DNA from: Mesorhizobium atlanticum | Lineage (GTDB): Bacteria; Pseudomonadota; Alphaproteobacteria; Rhizobiales; Rhizobiaceae | NCBI RefSeq assembly: GCF_003289965.1 | Contig: NZ_QMBQ01000011.1 | Span: 62,001-126,000 of the forward strand | Reading direction: 5' to 3' | DNA: 64,000 nt | Shown: one piece after another, positions 1 to 8,984 of the stretch | Layout: every line of letters starts with the position of its first letter | How positions within the stretch are numbered: the stretch's first letter is position 1 | Position numbers and translations under genes: made by a program | The notes under the pieces: model-generated | The model's database searches: none | Told to the model about the DNA's origin: nothing | The model's input: the letters and a program-made list of their open reading frames with translations, nothing else

Positions 1-49
1 GCGGAACGCAAATTCAATCAACAACAACAACTTCGGGAAGGGAACCAAC

Positions 50-1282
50 GTGAACCTAAGATACTGCTCTTCCGCAATGGCCTTGTTCGGCCTCCTTGCG
101 GCCTCCACCTCTGCCTTTGGCCAGACCGTCGATGTGCAGCAATATTGGAACAGCGCCAGCGAATCGAAAGCGATGAACACGATCGCTGATGCCTACAAGG
201 CCCGCGGCGGCAAGTGGATCGACAGCCCTTCGGCCGACTTTGACTCCGCCATCGCGGCGGCCACTAGCCGCATTGCCGGCGGTGAACCGCCTTCGGCAGT
301 GCTGATGAACCCGAACGCGGCAATGCGCGACCTCGCTTCCGGACAGTTGCGCGATTTCGACGACCTTGCCGCAAAGAATGGCTGGCAGAAGGCGATCGCG
401 CCCATCGTCTGGGACAAGCTGAATGTCGACAAGCATCTCGTCGGCCTGCCGGTGGGCATCCATGCCGACAACTGGATCTGGTACTCCAAGTCCCTCTTCC
501 AGGCGGCGGGGATCGATGAGCCGAAGACGCTCGACGAGATGTTCGCCGCCGCCGACAAACTGAAGGCCGCTGGCCACACCGCCTTCGCCGTCGGTGGCGA
601 GCCCTGGCAGGAGGTGTCCATCCTTACCTCCATGATCATCGCGCTCGGCGGCCCCGAATACTGGAACGAGCTTTTCATCAAGCGCGACCCCGAGGCGCTG
701 AAGTCGCCTCTCCTGCCGCGGGCCTTCGAATTGTTCCGCAAGGTTTCGACCTACACCGATCCGGCAAGCCCTGGCCGCTCCTGGAACGAGACCACGAACA
801 TGGTAGTGACGGGCAAGGCAGGCATGCAGTTCATGGGCGACTGGGCGCGCGGCGAATTCCTCGCCGCAGGTCAGGTCGCCGGCAAGGAATTCGGGTGTTT
901 CCTCGCCCCGACCGACAAGCCGGCCTACGCCATCGTCGTCGACATCTTCGCGTTTCCAGTCAACAAGGACGAAGACCGGATCAAGGGCCAGACCCTCCTC
1001 GCCGAAACCGTCATGGATCCGGCTGTCGAAGCAAAGCTAGCGGCGGTAAAGGGATCCGTGCCCTCACGCCTCGACGTCGACACAAGCACACTGGACCTTT
1101 GCGCCGCCAAGGGCGTGAAGGCGCTCGCAACACCTGGCGTCACGGTATCGTCCACCTACGACGCCCTTCCCGGCGACCTGAACGGCCGAATGACGGATCT
1201 TGCGACGCAGTTCTGGACCGATCCCTCGATGACGGTCGAAGCTGGCGTAAAGGGCCTGGCAGACATCCTCCAGAGCAAATAG
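50..1282 (+). CDS. Sugar ABC transporter, periplasmic binding protein
   Basis: This is a family 1 extracellular solute-binding protein that captures a sugar in the periplasm and delivers it to the permease pair encoded next. Residues 1-24 form a Sec signal peptide (hydrophobic ALFGLLAAS core, then SAFG before QTVDV). The remaining 385 residues are normal for the family, and the overall pattern (YWNSASESKAM, GGKWIDSP, GGEPPSAVLMNP) recalls glucose/mannose or beta-glucoside binding proteins. The start is GTG with a GGGAAGGGA ribosome site just upstream. It is the first gene of a binding protein, permease, permease, ATPase operon. The substrate cannot be fixed from sequence alone. Confidence 0.9.
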   Translation: MNLRYCSSAMALFGLLAASTSAFGQTVDVQQYWNSASESKAMNTIADAYKARGGKWIDSPSADFDSAIAAATSRIAGGEPPSAVLMNPNAAMRDLASGQLRDFDDLAAKNGWQKAIAPIVWDKLNVDKHLVGLPVGIHADNWIWYSKSLFQAAGIDEPKTLDEMFAAADKLKAAGHTAFAVGGEPWQEVSILTSMIIALGGPEYWNELFIKRDPEALKSPLLPRAFELFRKVSTYTDPASPGRSWNETTNMVVTGKAGMQFMGDWARGEFLAAGQVAGKEFGCFLAPTDKPAYAIVVDIFAFPVNKDEDRIKGQTLLAETVMDPAVEAKLAAVKGSVPSRLDVDTSTLDLCAAKGVKALATPGVTVSSTYDALPGDLNGRMTDLATQFWTDPSMTVEAGVKGLADILQSK

Positions 1283-1405
1283 GGCTTTGGGGTCGGGAAT
1301 AGGCGAAACCCGGTTCCGGCAACACCCTCCTGGAGCAAGGTCTCGACAGGTGTTGCCGGTCGCTCGCTTTGGATGCGGGAGGGGTTTGCCTATGGGAGGA
1401 TTGGA

Positions 1406-2281
1406 ATGACGACCTGGCTCAAGCGGCAGGGTTTCAAGCCGAACATCACGGTGGCGATCTTCTTCGCCGTCGTGGCGGTCTTCTTCTATGGCTCGATCCT
1501 GTGGACCTCCTATATGTCCCTGACGCGCTCGACGCTGATCCCCAAATATGAGGTCGTCGGCCTCGTTCAGTATGTCGACCTTTTCACCAACCAGCGCTGG
1601 CTCGTGTCCTGCCTCAACATGGTGATTTTCGGCGTGTTCTACATGGTGGGTACGCTGGCGTTCGGCATCCTGCTTGCTGTGCTAGCCGACCGGCGCATCA
1701 AGGCCGAATCCTTCTTCCGCACGATCTTCCTCTATCCACTTGCGGTCTCTTTGATCATTACCGGCCTTTCCTGGCGCTGGCTTTTGGATCCTACCAGCGG
1801 CCTGCAAGCGCTGGTGCGCGGCATGGGCTGGGAAAGCTTCACCTTCGACTGGCTCACGCGCCCTGACCGCGCCATCTACACCCTGGTCATCGCCAGCATC
1901 TGGCACTCCGCCGGCCTGGTAATGGTGATCGTTCTCGCCGGCCTGCGCGGCATCGACAGCGACCTGTGGAAAGCCATCCGGATGGAGGGCATTCCACTGT
2001 GGCGGGCGTATCTCCAGGTCATCTTTCCCGGCATGCGGCCGGTTATCGCGTCCTGCGTGGTGCTACTCATGTCCGAGGTGATCCGGGGCTATGACCTGAT
2101 CATCGCCATGACCAAGGGAGGACCGGGCATCGCGACTGAAATGCCCGCGAAGTTCGCGGTGGATTTCTATTTCACCCGCGTCAATCTCGGCCTGGCCTCG
2201 GCCGCGTCGATGATGATGCTCCTGCTGTCACTGCTTCTGCTCACCCCTTACTTCTACAGCGAGTTCCGGAGGCGCATATGA
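1406..2281 (+). CDS. Sugar ABC transporter permease (MalF type)
   Basis: This is an inner-membrane permease with about six membrane segments and a binding-protein-dependent transport signature near the end (IRMEGIPLWRAYLQVIFPGMRP), which is the EAA loop contacting the ATPase. An in-frame ATG lies 11 codons upstream at 1373, but the ATG at 1406 sits 5 bases behind a GGGAGGA ribosome site, so I chose 1406 (291 residues). It follows the binding protein after about 120 bases and overlaps the next permease by 4 bases, so the two permeases are probably translationally coupled and form a heterodimer. Confidence 0.92.
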   Translation: MTTWLKRQGFKPNITVAIFFAVVAVFFYGSILWTSYMSLTRSTLIPKYEVVGLVQYVDLFTNQRWLVSCLNMVIFGVFYMVGTLAFGILLAVLADRRIKAESFFRTIFLYPLAVSLIITGLSWRWLLDPTSGLQALVRGMGWESFTFDWLTRPDRAIYTLVIASIWHSAGLVMVIVLAGLRGIDSDLWKAIRMEGIPLWRAYLQVIFPGMRPVIASCVVLLMSEVIRGYDLIIAMTKGGPGIATEMPAKFAVDFYFTRVNLGLASAASMMMLLLSLLLLTPYFYSEFRRRI

Positions 2282-3162
2282 CATCTGCCGCCATCCGCAG
2301 AGAACCGGCATTCGGACCACGGACCGCACGCGTCGGGCTCTATGCCTTCCTCGTCGTCTCCGCCGTCTTCTTCCTGCTGCCGCTTCTGCTGGTGATCATG
2401 AACTCGCTGAAGCCGATGGAGGAAATCCGTCAGGGCAATCTGCTCGCGCTGCCGATCAATCCCAACTTCGACGCCTGGGTGAGTGCCTGGCAGAGCGCCT
2501 GCACCGGTCTCGAATGTGCGGGCATCCGCCCTGGCCTGTGGAACTCCATCAAGATCACTGTGCCGAGCGTGGTCATCTCCACCCTGGCCGGTGCGCTCAA
2601 TGGCTATGCGCTGGCGCAGTGGAAGTCGCGGCACGCCAACATGATCATGCTGCTCGTAACTGTCGGCCTGTTCGTCCCCTACCAGGCGATGCTGTACCCT
2701 ACCGTGAAGATCCTCAGCAATGTCGGGCTGTTCCGCACATACCTTGGCATCGTCTTCGTGCACGTCATCTATGGCCTGCCCTACACGACGCTGCTCTTTC
2801 GCAACTTCTATGTCGGCGTACCCGACGAGATCAGCCGCGCGGCGCGGATGGAAGGAGCAAGCTTCCTGAGAACATTCTGGTCGATCATACTGCCGATCTC
2901 CACAAACATCCTGGTGGTGGTTGCCATCCTGCAATTCACCGGCATCTGGAACGACTACCTTCTCGGCCTGATCTTTGCCGGCAACGACAATCTGCCGATG
3001 ACCGTGCAGCTCACCAACATCGTTAGCAACGCGCGCGGCGCCGCAAATCCCAACGTGAACATGGCGGCGGCGCTGATCACAGCCATTCCGACGCTCGTCG
3101 TCTACTTTCTCTCCGGCCGCTATTTCGTGCGCGGCATCGCCGCCGGCGCCGTCAAGGGTTGA
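2278..3162 (+). CDS. Sugar ABC transporter permease (MalG type)
   Basis: This is the second inner-membrane permease, 294 residues. It has an N-terminal membrane segment (LYAFLVVSAVFFLLPLLL), a periplasmic loop carrying two cysteines (CTGLEC), and the EAA loop (AARMEGASFLRTFWSIILPI). Its ATG overlaps the stop of the upstream permease in an ATGA arrangement. The paired cysteines could form a disulphide in the large periplasmic loop, which is an inference. The ATPase gene follows after 3 bases. Confidence 0.92.
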   Translation: MTSAAIRREPAFGPRTARVGLYAFLVVSAVFFLLPLLLVIMNSLKPMEEIRQGNLLALPINPNFDAWVSAWQSACTGLECAGIRPGLWNSIKITVPSVVISTLAGALNGYALAQWKSRHANMIMLLVTVGLFVPYQAMLYPTVKILSNVGLFRTYLGIVFVHVIYGLPYTTLLFRNFYVGVPDEISRAARMEGASFLRTFWSIILPISTNILVVVAILQFTGIWNDYLLGLIFAGNDNLPMTVQLTNIVSNARGAANPNVNMAAALITAIPTLVVYFLSGRYFVRGIAAGAVKG

Positions 3163-3165
3163 ACC

Positions 3166-4236
3166 ATGTCCAGCATTTCTGTGCGTCGCATCAAGAAGTC
3201 CTTTGCCGCCCTCACCATCCTCCATTCGGTCGACATGGAGATCGAGAAGGGAGAGTTCGTCGTCATCCTCGGCCCCTCGGGTTGCGGCAAATCCACTCTA
3301 CTGAATGTGATCGCCGGGCTCGAGGAATGCGACGAGGGCCAGATCGTTATCGAGGGAAAAGACGTGAGCGGACTTGAGCCGAGCGAGCGGGGTCTGGCGA
3401 TGGTGTTCCAGTCCTATGCGCTATTCCCGGCCATGACCGTGCGCCGTAATCTCTCCTTCGGCATGGAGATTGCCGGGACGCCGAAGGCAACGGTGGCCGA
3501 GAAAGTGGCCTGGGTCGCAAAGCTCCTGCAGATCGAAGCCCTGCTCGATCGCAAGCCCGGCCAGCTTTCCGGCGGCCAGCGTCAGCGCGTGGCGATCGGC
3601 CGCGCGCTTGTGCGCTCCTCCAGCATCTGCCTGTTCGACGAACCCCTGTCGAACCTCGACGCGAAGCTCCGCGCCGAAACGCGCGTCGAGCTCAAGCAAC
3701 TGCATGAGACGCTGGGCTCGACGATGATCTACGTCACGCATGACCAGATCGAGGCCATGACCATGGCCGACCGTGTCGCCGTCATGCACAAGGGCAAGGT
3801 CGAGCAATTCGCTCATCCCCAATCGGTCTACGAGAAACCAGCAAGTCTGTTCGTCGCCGGCTTCGTTGGCTCGCCGGCGATGAACTTCCTCGAAGGCAAC
3901 CTTGACGGCTTGGGGCGTTTCGTGACCGGCGATGTTTCCATCGATACCAGCGCCTACGCCTTCGAGGGACCGCCACTCGCGCGCGAGGCCGTGCTTGGCG
4001 TTCGCTGCGAGAACATATCCATCGTTGAGCGAGGCACGCCGCAGACTATCCCGGCGATGTTGGCCTTCACGGAACTGCTGGGCGCGGACGCACTCGCCTG
4101 GTTCGACTGCCTTGGAAAGCGTTTCAGCGTCCGGCTTGGCGTCGAGGCGGCGCGATCCATGCGGAAAGAAGTAGGCCTGCGTTTCGACATGGCGAAGGCA
4201 TCACTGTTTTCCGTCGCCAGCGAAAGGCGGCTCTGA
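3166..4236 (+). CDS. Sugar ABC transporter ATP-binding protein (MalK/UgpC type)
   Basis: This is the ATPase that powers the transporter, 356 residues. It has Walker A GPSGCGKST (about residues 38-46), the Q-loop VFQSYALFP, the signature LSGGQRQRVAIGRAL, Walker B CLFDEPLSNLDAKLR and the H-loop VTHDQIEAMTMADR. The C-terminal third (from about residue 235) is the OB-fold regulatory domain usual in this subfamily. It closes the four-gene operon, and nothing suggests that it belongs to the other transporter at 6.5-9 kb, though such ATPases can be shared. Confidence 0.93.
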   Translation: MSSISVRRIKKSFAALTILHSVDMEIEKGEFVVILGPSGCGKSTLLNVIAGLEECDEGQIVIEGKDVSGLEPSERGLAMVFQSYALFPAMTVRRNLSFGMEIAGTPKATVAEKVAWVAKLLQIEALLDRKPGQLSGGQRQRVAIGRALVRSSSICLFDEPLSNLDAKLRAETRVELKQLHETLGSTMIYVTHDQIEAMTMADRVAVMHKGKVEQFAHPQSVYEKPASLFVAGFVGSPAMNFLEGNLDGLGRFVTGDVSIDTSAYAFEGPPLAREAVLGVRCENISIVERGTPQTIPAMLAFTELLGADALAWFDCLGKRFSVRLGVEAARSMRKEVGLRFDMAKASLFSVASERRL

Positions 4237-4430
4237 GCTGACTATGACCACGCTTCCATATCAATACTTTGAGAACAGGCTGCCCTATCCGGCAATAAGC
4301 GCGTCGCAGGGGCCGCGGACCTATTGCCATATCCGATGGCGATCGATCAGTGTTCGAGGCTTGATCGCCGGATCGAAAATCAGTCTCCGCAAGATCCGCC
4401 TGCGCCCCACATTTCTGATAGGCTGCAAAC

Positions 4431-5129
4431 CTACCAGCCGACTGGCTTGCCATCGAAAGTGAGGAACGAACCGCTGTCCTTGATCGACGCGCGGTCGATT
4501 ATACCGCAAAGGCCGCGGGCGCTGCGCGCGGCTGGCAAGACCGCTTCGGGGCCTCCCATGTCGGTCCTCACCCAACCCGGATGGAGAGCCAGCACCGCGA
4601 TGCGCTCCGCCTTCAGATCACGCGCAAGCTGCACGGTGGCCATGTTGAGCGCGGCCTTTGAGCAGCGATACGCATAGTCGTCATCCTCATCGTCGAGCAG
4701 CCCTTCGGTCATCGAGCCGGCTCGGCTGCTGATATTGGCGACAATGGCTCTGGCCGCCAGCCGAAGGTTCGGGAGCAGGGCCTTGGTCATGAGGATCGGT
4801 GCCAACGTATTGGCGCTGATGACGTCGAGAAACGTCGCAGCCTCCAGAGCTTCAAGTCCGGGCGCTGGACTGCGGACGGCAGCGTTGTTGACCAGAACAT
4901 CGATAGAGCGGCCGACCAGCCGCCCGGCAAGAGCATGGATCGACACGGGATCGGTCACGTCCAGCGGCTGGAATTGCACGTTTTCCTCAAAGCCGACGGT
5001 CGGAAACGCACGGCCGCAAGCGATGACCCGCCAGTCGGCCGCCGCGTACTGACGAACGAGCTCGCGGCCGAGCCCGCGCCTGGCACCGGTGATGAGGACC
5101 GTGCCGGCCGATTCGAGCTTAGCGGCCAA
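4431..5129 (-). CDS. Short-chain dehydrogenase/reductase
   Basis: This is a classical NAD(P)-dependent short-chain dehydrogenase of 232 residues. It shows the cofactor motif TGARRGLG at the N-terminus, NNAAV after beta-4, and a catalytic serine and tyrosine region (ANISSR then YRCSKAAL, i.e. YxxSK). The frame stays open upstream into the glycosidase gene, but that part has no family similarity. A TTG at 5129 sits right behind a GGAGGG ribosome site, so I chose it. The start then overlaps the glycosidase stop by 11 bases, so it is the last gene of the LacI-led operon. A role in oxidising or reducing a product of the glycosidase is inferred from context. Confidence 0.83.
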   Translation of the reverse strand: MAAKLESAGTVLITGARRGLGRELVRQYAAADWRVIACGRAFPTVGFEENVQFQPLDVTDPVSIHALAGRLVGRSIDVLVNNAAVRSPAPGLEALEAATFLDVISANTLAPILMTKALLPNLRLAARAIVANISSRAGSMTEGLLDDEDDDYAYRCSKAALNMATVQLARDLKAERIAVLALHPGWVRTDMGGPEAVLPAARSARGLCGIIDRASIKDSGSFLTFDGKPVGW

Positions 5130-6534
5130 GTCCGGCCCTCCGTGCCGGCACCAGGCCTTGCTGCCTTGCGATCGCGGCGTAGATCTCGCCGGAATATTTG
5201 ATGCGCCGCTCCTGCGTTTCGTAGTCGACATGGGTGATGCCGAAAGGGGTGGTGTAACCATAGGCCCATTCGAAATTGTCCATCAATGTCCAGGCGAAAT
5301 AGCCCTTGACGGGCACGCCCTCGGCCGCGGCCTTTGCCACCTGCTCGAGATGGTCGACATAGTATGCGGCGCGCAAATCGTCCCAGACATGGCCGTCGGC
5401 GCCGACCTGTTCGGGCCGTGTGGCAACGCCGTTTTCGGAAATGTAGATCGCCTTGGGCCCGTAACGGTCGTTCACATAGCGCAGGATGTCGTACATCGCG
5501 CGCGGCCAGATCTCGTAACCCACCGCCGAATAAAGGCCTTCCGGCTGGACGCGCCGGTAGTTGAGGGGGGCGAGATCGGTGCCTGCCGCGATCACCGAAC
5601 GGCGGTAGATGTTGACCCCGAGATAATCCACCGGCGCGGCGATCAGCCGGTTGTCGTCTGCGTGGATCTCCGGCAGCAGGTCGCCGTAGAGGTCGAGCAT
5701 ATCCCGTGGGTAGGCGCCCTTGAACACGGCGTCCAGGAACCAGCGGTTCTGCGCGCCGTCGAAGCGCCGCGCTGCGGCAAGGTCGCGCGGGTCGGTGCTT
5801 GCCGGCTCAGCGACATTGAGGTCGAAGACGATGCCCACAGAAGCGTCGGGCACCTCGGCGCGGATGGCCGGCACAGCCTTGCCGTGGCCGAGCAGCGCAT
5901 GATGGCTCGCGGCGACGCCGCCTTTCGTCCCGTCGCGAAGGCCCGGGGCGTCCTCACCCGAAGCGTGGCCCGACCAGCAGAAGGTCCAGGGTTCGTTGAG
6001 CGTGGTCCATTTCTTGACACGATCGCCGAAGCTGCGCGCGGCAAGTGCCGCGTACTCGGCCAGCGCGTCGGCGGTGTCGCGGCTATACCAGCCGCCGCGC
6101 TCCTGCAGCGCCTGGGGCAGATCCCAGTGGTAGAGCGTGAGATAGGGTTCGATGCCGGCTTCCAGCAGGCCGTCAATCAGCCGGTCGTAATGGGCGATGC
6201 CCTTGGCGTTGGGCGCGCCCCGTCCCTCGGGAAGAAGCCGTGTCCATGCGAGCGAAAAGCGATAGGCGCCGAGCCCCAGCGTCTTGAGCACTGTGATGTC
6301 GTCGCCCCAGCGATGGTAGCTGTCACAGGCGACGTCACCGCTGGAGCCGTCGTTAATTACGCCCGGCACCTTGCAGAACCGGTCCCATATGCTCTCGCCC
6401 TTACCGTCGGCGGCCGGCGCGCCCTCGATCTGATAGGACGCGGTGGCCGCGCCAAAGACGAAGCCTTTCGGCATCACAAGGGAAGCGGCTCGCGCTTCGA
6501 GGTCTCGGCGCGCTTTATCTATGCTTGATGTCAT
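5119..6534 (-). CDS. GH1 family beta-glucosidase
   Basis: This is a 471-residue cytoplasmic glycoside hydrolase of family 1, expected to cleave beta-glucosides or related glycosides. The N-terminal motif FVFGAATASYQIEGA is diagnostic. The acid/base glutamate lies in TTLNEPWTF and the nucleophile glutamate in YISENGVA; GYFAWTLMDNFEW near the end is the aglycone/glycone-site signature. There is no signal peptide, so its substrate must be imported. Its start overlaps the end of the permease gene by 20 bases and its end overlaps the dehydrogenase start, giving tight operon coupling with an amino-acid-type transporter. Confidence 0.94.
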   Translation of the reverse strand: MTSSIDKARRDLEARAASLVMPKGFVFGAATASYQIEGAPAADGKGESIWDRFCKVPGVINDGSSGDVACDSYHRWGDDITVLKTLGLGAYRFSLAWTRLLPEGRGAPNAKGIAHYDRLIDGLLEAGIEPYLTLYHWDLPQALQERGGWYSRDTADALAEYAALAARSFGDRVKKWTTLNEPWTFCWSGHASGEDAPGLRDGTKGGVAASHHALLGHGKAVPAIRAEVPDASVGIVFDLNVAEPASTDPRDLAAARRFDGAQNRWFLDAVFKGAYPRDMLDLYGDLLPEIHADDNRLIAAPVDYLGVNIYRRSVIAAGTDLAPLNYRRVQPEGLYSAVGYEIWPRAMYDILRYVNDRYGPKAIYISENGVATRPEQVGADGHVWDDLRAAYYVDHLEQVAKAAAEGVPVKGYFAWTLMDNFEWAYGYTTPFGITHVDYETQERRIKYSGEIYAAIARQQGLVPARRAGLGR

Positions 6535-8158
6535 ATTTTCTCTCGACGGTGCTGACGAGGCTGGCCGCCAGCGTCAGCAGGATGTAGAAGATGGCGGCGG
6601 AATTGTAGGGAGCGAACGGTAGGAAGCTTGCCGACTGGAATTCCCGCATGCGCTGGGTGATGTCGCGGATCGACAGGATCGACAGCAGCGATGTGTCCTT
6701 CAGGATGGCGATCAGTTCGTTGCCGAGCGGCGGGATGATTATGCGAAAGGCCTGGGGCAGGATAACCAGCCGCGCCGTCTGCCAGCCGTTGAGGCCGAGG
6801 CTGCGCGCCGCCTCGAGCTGGCCGCGCGGGATGGCGTTGATGCCAGAGCGGAAGATCTCGGCCAGATAGGCCGAATAGGCGAGCGCCATGGCGGCGATGC
6901 CGCGGGCAAGGTTCGGCGGGTCGAAGACGCCCTGCGTGGCGTCCTTCAGCGCGCCGGCCAGCGGCAGGCCGACATAGAGCACGATGACCAGCATCGGAAT
7001 GCCGCGGATGGTGTCGACGATGAATTCAGAGCCGATCGAGAGCGGATGCCGGCGATGGATATGGCCGCCGAACGTCAGCAGGCCGAGCACAATGGCAAGC
7101 ACCGCAATCGTGATGCCGGATGCCTTGTCGCGGTCGCTCAGTGTCTGGGTCTGCCAAAGCACCGGAAAGCCGGCAGGCGCCGAGGCGGAGGGCAGCAGGG
7201 CAGCGCTGACATCCTTCTTGGCCAGCGCGGCGAGCGCTTCCGGCGCGCCCTGGAAAGTGCGCAGCGGCACATCGTCTCCCGGGCCGGATGGAAACTGGCC
7301 GAAGCGCACGGCGCCGATCATACCGGCTGGCGTACCCGATATGACGGCCACCTTGCCTTGAAGGCTTCCGGCCAAAGTGTAGGCCTGGCGCGGCTGCGCC
7401 AGGAACCATGCGGCCGCGCAGGCCAGCAACACCGTGATGGCGATGCAGGAGAGATCGGCTCGCCTGCTGTATTCGAGCTTGAGCAGACCTACCCAAATGA
7501 GGCCGAGCAGCGCCGCAAGGATATAGGCTGCCACCGCGGCGCGGATGGTGGTGGCGACGCCGGCCGCGAAGGCCATCGGCGCCAGGAGCAGGATGAAGAC
7601 CAGCCCTGCGCCGTTGACTAGGCAGAGGGACATTCGTCCGGCCCGCCGCGCGGCGTCGCCATTGCCTCGCCGGGCGCCGACTAGAAACAGGGCGAGAGCG
7701 ACAACGGTCATGGCGAGGTAGATCCACAAAAGCACCGAGACATGGCCCTGCACCATCGCCTGCGCCTCGCCGGTCAACTGACGGGGCGTCACGCCCTGCA
7801 CGACCAGCTTGGAGGTAAAGGGATCGACAGCGTTTGCAACGACCGACGACGCATAGGGATAGACGAGGCCGGTCGTCGCCGCGACCAGCGCGGACACGAG
7901 ATTGATTGCCGCGCACAACAGTGCAAGGCGCGGTTTCGGCGCCCTGGCTCGGCTGAAGACGACGGCGCCGACGCCGGCGGCGAAGGCGACGGCCAGTATG
8001 GCGAAGCCGGGCACGAACGCGGACGAGCCGTGCTCAACGCCGAGAATGGCGCGCAGCGAACGCTGGTAGTCGGCCGAAGAGGCGAAGAGATAGACGATGA
8101 ACGGCAGGGCGGCGGCAATGATGAGATTGCTCGGCCGAAGGCGCATCAGGAGCTGCAT
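6515..8158 (-). CDS. PAAT-family ABC permease with large N-terminal extension
   Basis: The C-terminal ~220 residues are a typical polar-amino-acid uptake permease (FIVDTIRGIPMLVIVLY, the EAA loop EAARSLGLNGWQTARLVILPQAFRIIIPPLGNE). The N-terminal ~330 residues are not usual in HisM/GlnP permeases. They hold about five predicted membrane segments and then a soluble stretch (KVAVISGTPAGMIGAVRFGQ, ALAALAKKDVSAALLPS) that resembles part of a type II solute-binding domain. I start at ATG 8158 because it follows GGAGGG; the longer open frame upstream runs through a terminator hairpin. The protein is 547 residues. No ATPase gene lies in the operon. Confidence 0.85.
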   Translation of the reverse strand: MQLLMRLRPSNLIIAAALPFIVYLFASSADYQRSLRAILGVEHGSSAFVPGFAILAVAFAAGVGAVVFSRARAPKPRLALLCAAINLVSALVAATTGLVYPYASSVVANAVDPFTSKLVVQGVTPRQLTGEAQAMVQGHVSVLLWIYLAMTVVALALFLVGARRGNGDAARRAGRMSLCLVNGAGLVFILLLAPMAFAAGVATTIRAAVAAYILAALLGLIWVGLLKLEYSRRADLSCIAITVLLACAAAWFLAQPRQAYTLAGSLQGKVAVISGTPAGMIGAVRFGQFPSGPGDDVPLRTFQGAPEALAALAKKDVSAALLPSASAPAGFPVLWQTQTLSDRDKASGITIAVLAIVLGLLTFGGHIHRRHPLSIGSEFIVDTIRGIPMLVIVLYVGLPLAGALKDATQGVFDPPNLARGIAAMALAYSAYLAEIFRSGINAIPRGQLEAARSLGLNGWQTARLVILPQAFRIIIPPLGNELIAILKDTSLLSILSIRDITQRMREFQSASFLPFAPYNSAAIFYILLTLAASLVSTVERKYDIKHR

Positions 8159-8176
8159 CGGTGACCGCCCTCCAAC

Positions 8177-8208
8177 AAAAAGGCCCCGGCGCGGCGGCGC
8201 GCCGGGGC
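8177..8208 (-). terminator. Intercistronic hairpin with T-tract between binding protein and permease
   Basis: Read on the minus strand, an 11-bp perfect GC stem (GCCCCGGCGCG pairing with CGCGCCGGGGC, loop of 4) is followed by CCTTTTTG. It lies 13 bases after the binding protein stop and about 18 bases before the permease start. It has the form of a rho-independent terminator. Inside an operon it would act as an attenuator or as a 3-prime stabiliser, so that the binding protein is made in excess over the permease, which is common for ABC operons. That role is inferred. Confidence 0.75.
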
Positions 8209-8220
8209 TGTCGACCACGA

Positions 8221-8967
8221 TTACTTGACGCCCCAGTACTTGCTGATCAGCGCGTCCAGCGTGCCATCCTTCTTGATGGCCTCAATGCCTTCGTTGAAGG
8301 CGGCGACGTTCTCGTCGCCCTTGCGGAAGACGAGGCCTAGCGGATCCGACTGGAGATTGCGGACCGGAACCACCAGCTCGCCCGCGAACTCCTTCTCGTA
8401 GGCGGCGGCGTTGGCGCCGTTGATGACGACGCCGTCGACATCCTTGTTCTTGAGCGCGATGACGGAGGCGCTGAAGCTGTCATAGGCGACGACATTGTCC
8501 TTGCCGACGATGCCTTCGGCGACCTGCGCGTCGGTGGTGTTGGCCTGGGCCGAGAGCTTCTTGCCCTTCGATTTGAAGTCGTCGACGCCCAAGCCTTCGT
8601 CCGCGACACGCATCAGGATCGCCTGGCTGTTGACGATGTAGGGCTCGGAAAAATCCATGGCCTTCTTGCGCTCGTCGGTGATCGAGACACCGGAGGCGAC
8701 AAAGTCGAAATTGCCCTGATCGAGCGCCGCGAAGATGCCGTCCCAGCCGGTGGTGACGAATTCCGCCTTGCAGTTGATCTTGGCGCAGACCGCGTTGACC
8801 ACATCGACGTCGAAGCCGACGATCTGCCCGGTCGCGGTGTCGACGCTCTCCATCGGCGGCGAGGTGGTGTCGGAACCCACCTTCATGAGCTTGCCGCCAA
8901 GATCGGCGGCCTGCGCGGTGCCGGACGCCAGCAAAGCCAGCGTCAGGCCAAACAGGATTTTCTTCAT
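8221..8967 (-). CDS. PAAT-family ABC transporter substrate-binding protein
   Basis: This is a periplasmic binding protein of family 3 (amino acids and related polar or opine-like ligands), 248 residues. It has a signal peptide (KKILFGLTLALLASGTAQA, then ADLGG) and the family patterns VGFDVDVVNAVCAKINCKAEFVTTGWDGIFAALDQG (split here across two motifs) and SGVSITDERKKAMDFSEPY. An ATG 7 codons upstream exists, but ATG 8967 follows GGAGGAAACAGC, a good ribosome site. It sits between the LacI regulator and the permease. The ligand is unknown; the linked glycosidase suggests a glycosylated, possibly nitrogenous, compound. Confidence 0.9.
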   Translation of the reverse strand: MKKILFGLTLALLASGTAQAADLGGKLMKVGSDTTSPPMESVDTATGQIVGFDVDVVNAVCAKINCKAEFVTTGWDGIFAALDQGNFDFVASGVSITDERKKAMDFSEPYIVNSQAILMRVADEGLGVDDFKSKGKKLSAQANTTDAQVAEGIVGKDNVVAYDSFSASVIALKNKDVDGVVINGANAAAYEKEFAGELVVPVRNLQSDPLGLVFRKGDENVAAFNEGIEAIKKDGTLDALISKYWGVK

Positions 8968-8984
8968 GCTGTTTCCTCCATTTT

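Noticed and set aside
2254..3225. Minus-strand open frame of 323 codons over the second sugar permease
   Set aside because: It is rich in D, H, R and G without any domain, and antisense to a permease with an EAA loop.
5089..6528. Long plus-strand open frame of 479 codons over the GH1 gene
   Set aside because: It is the mirror of a gene with all GH1 catalytic motifs on the minus strand, and its translation has no family pattern. High GC keeps the opposite frame open.
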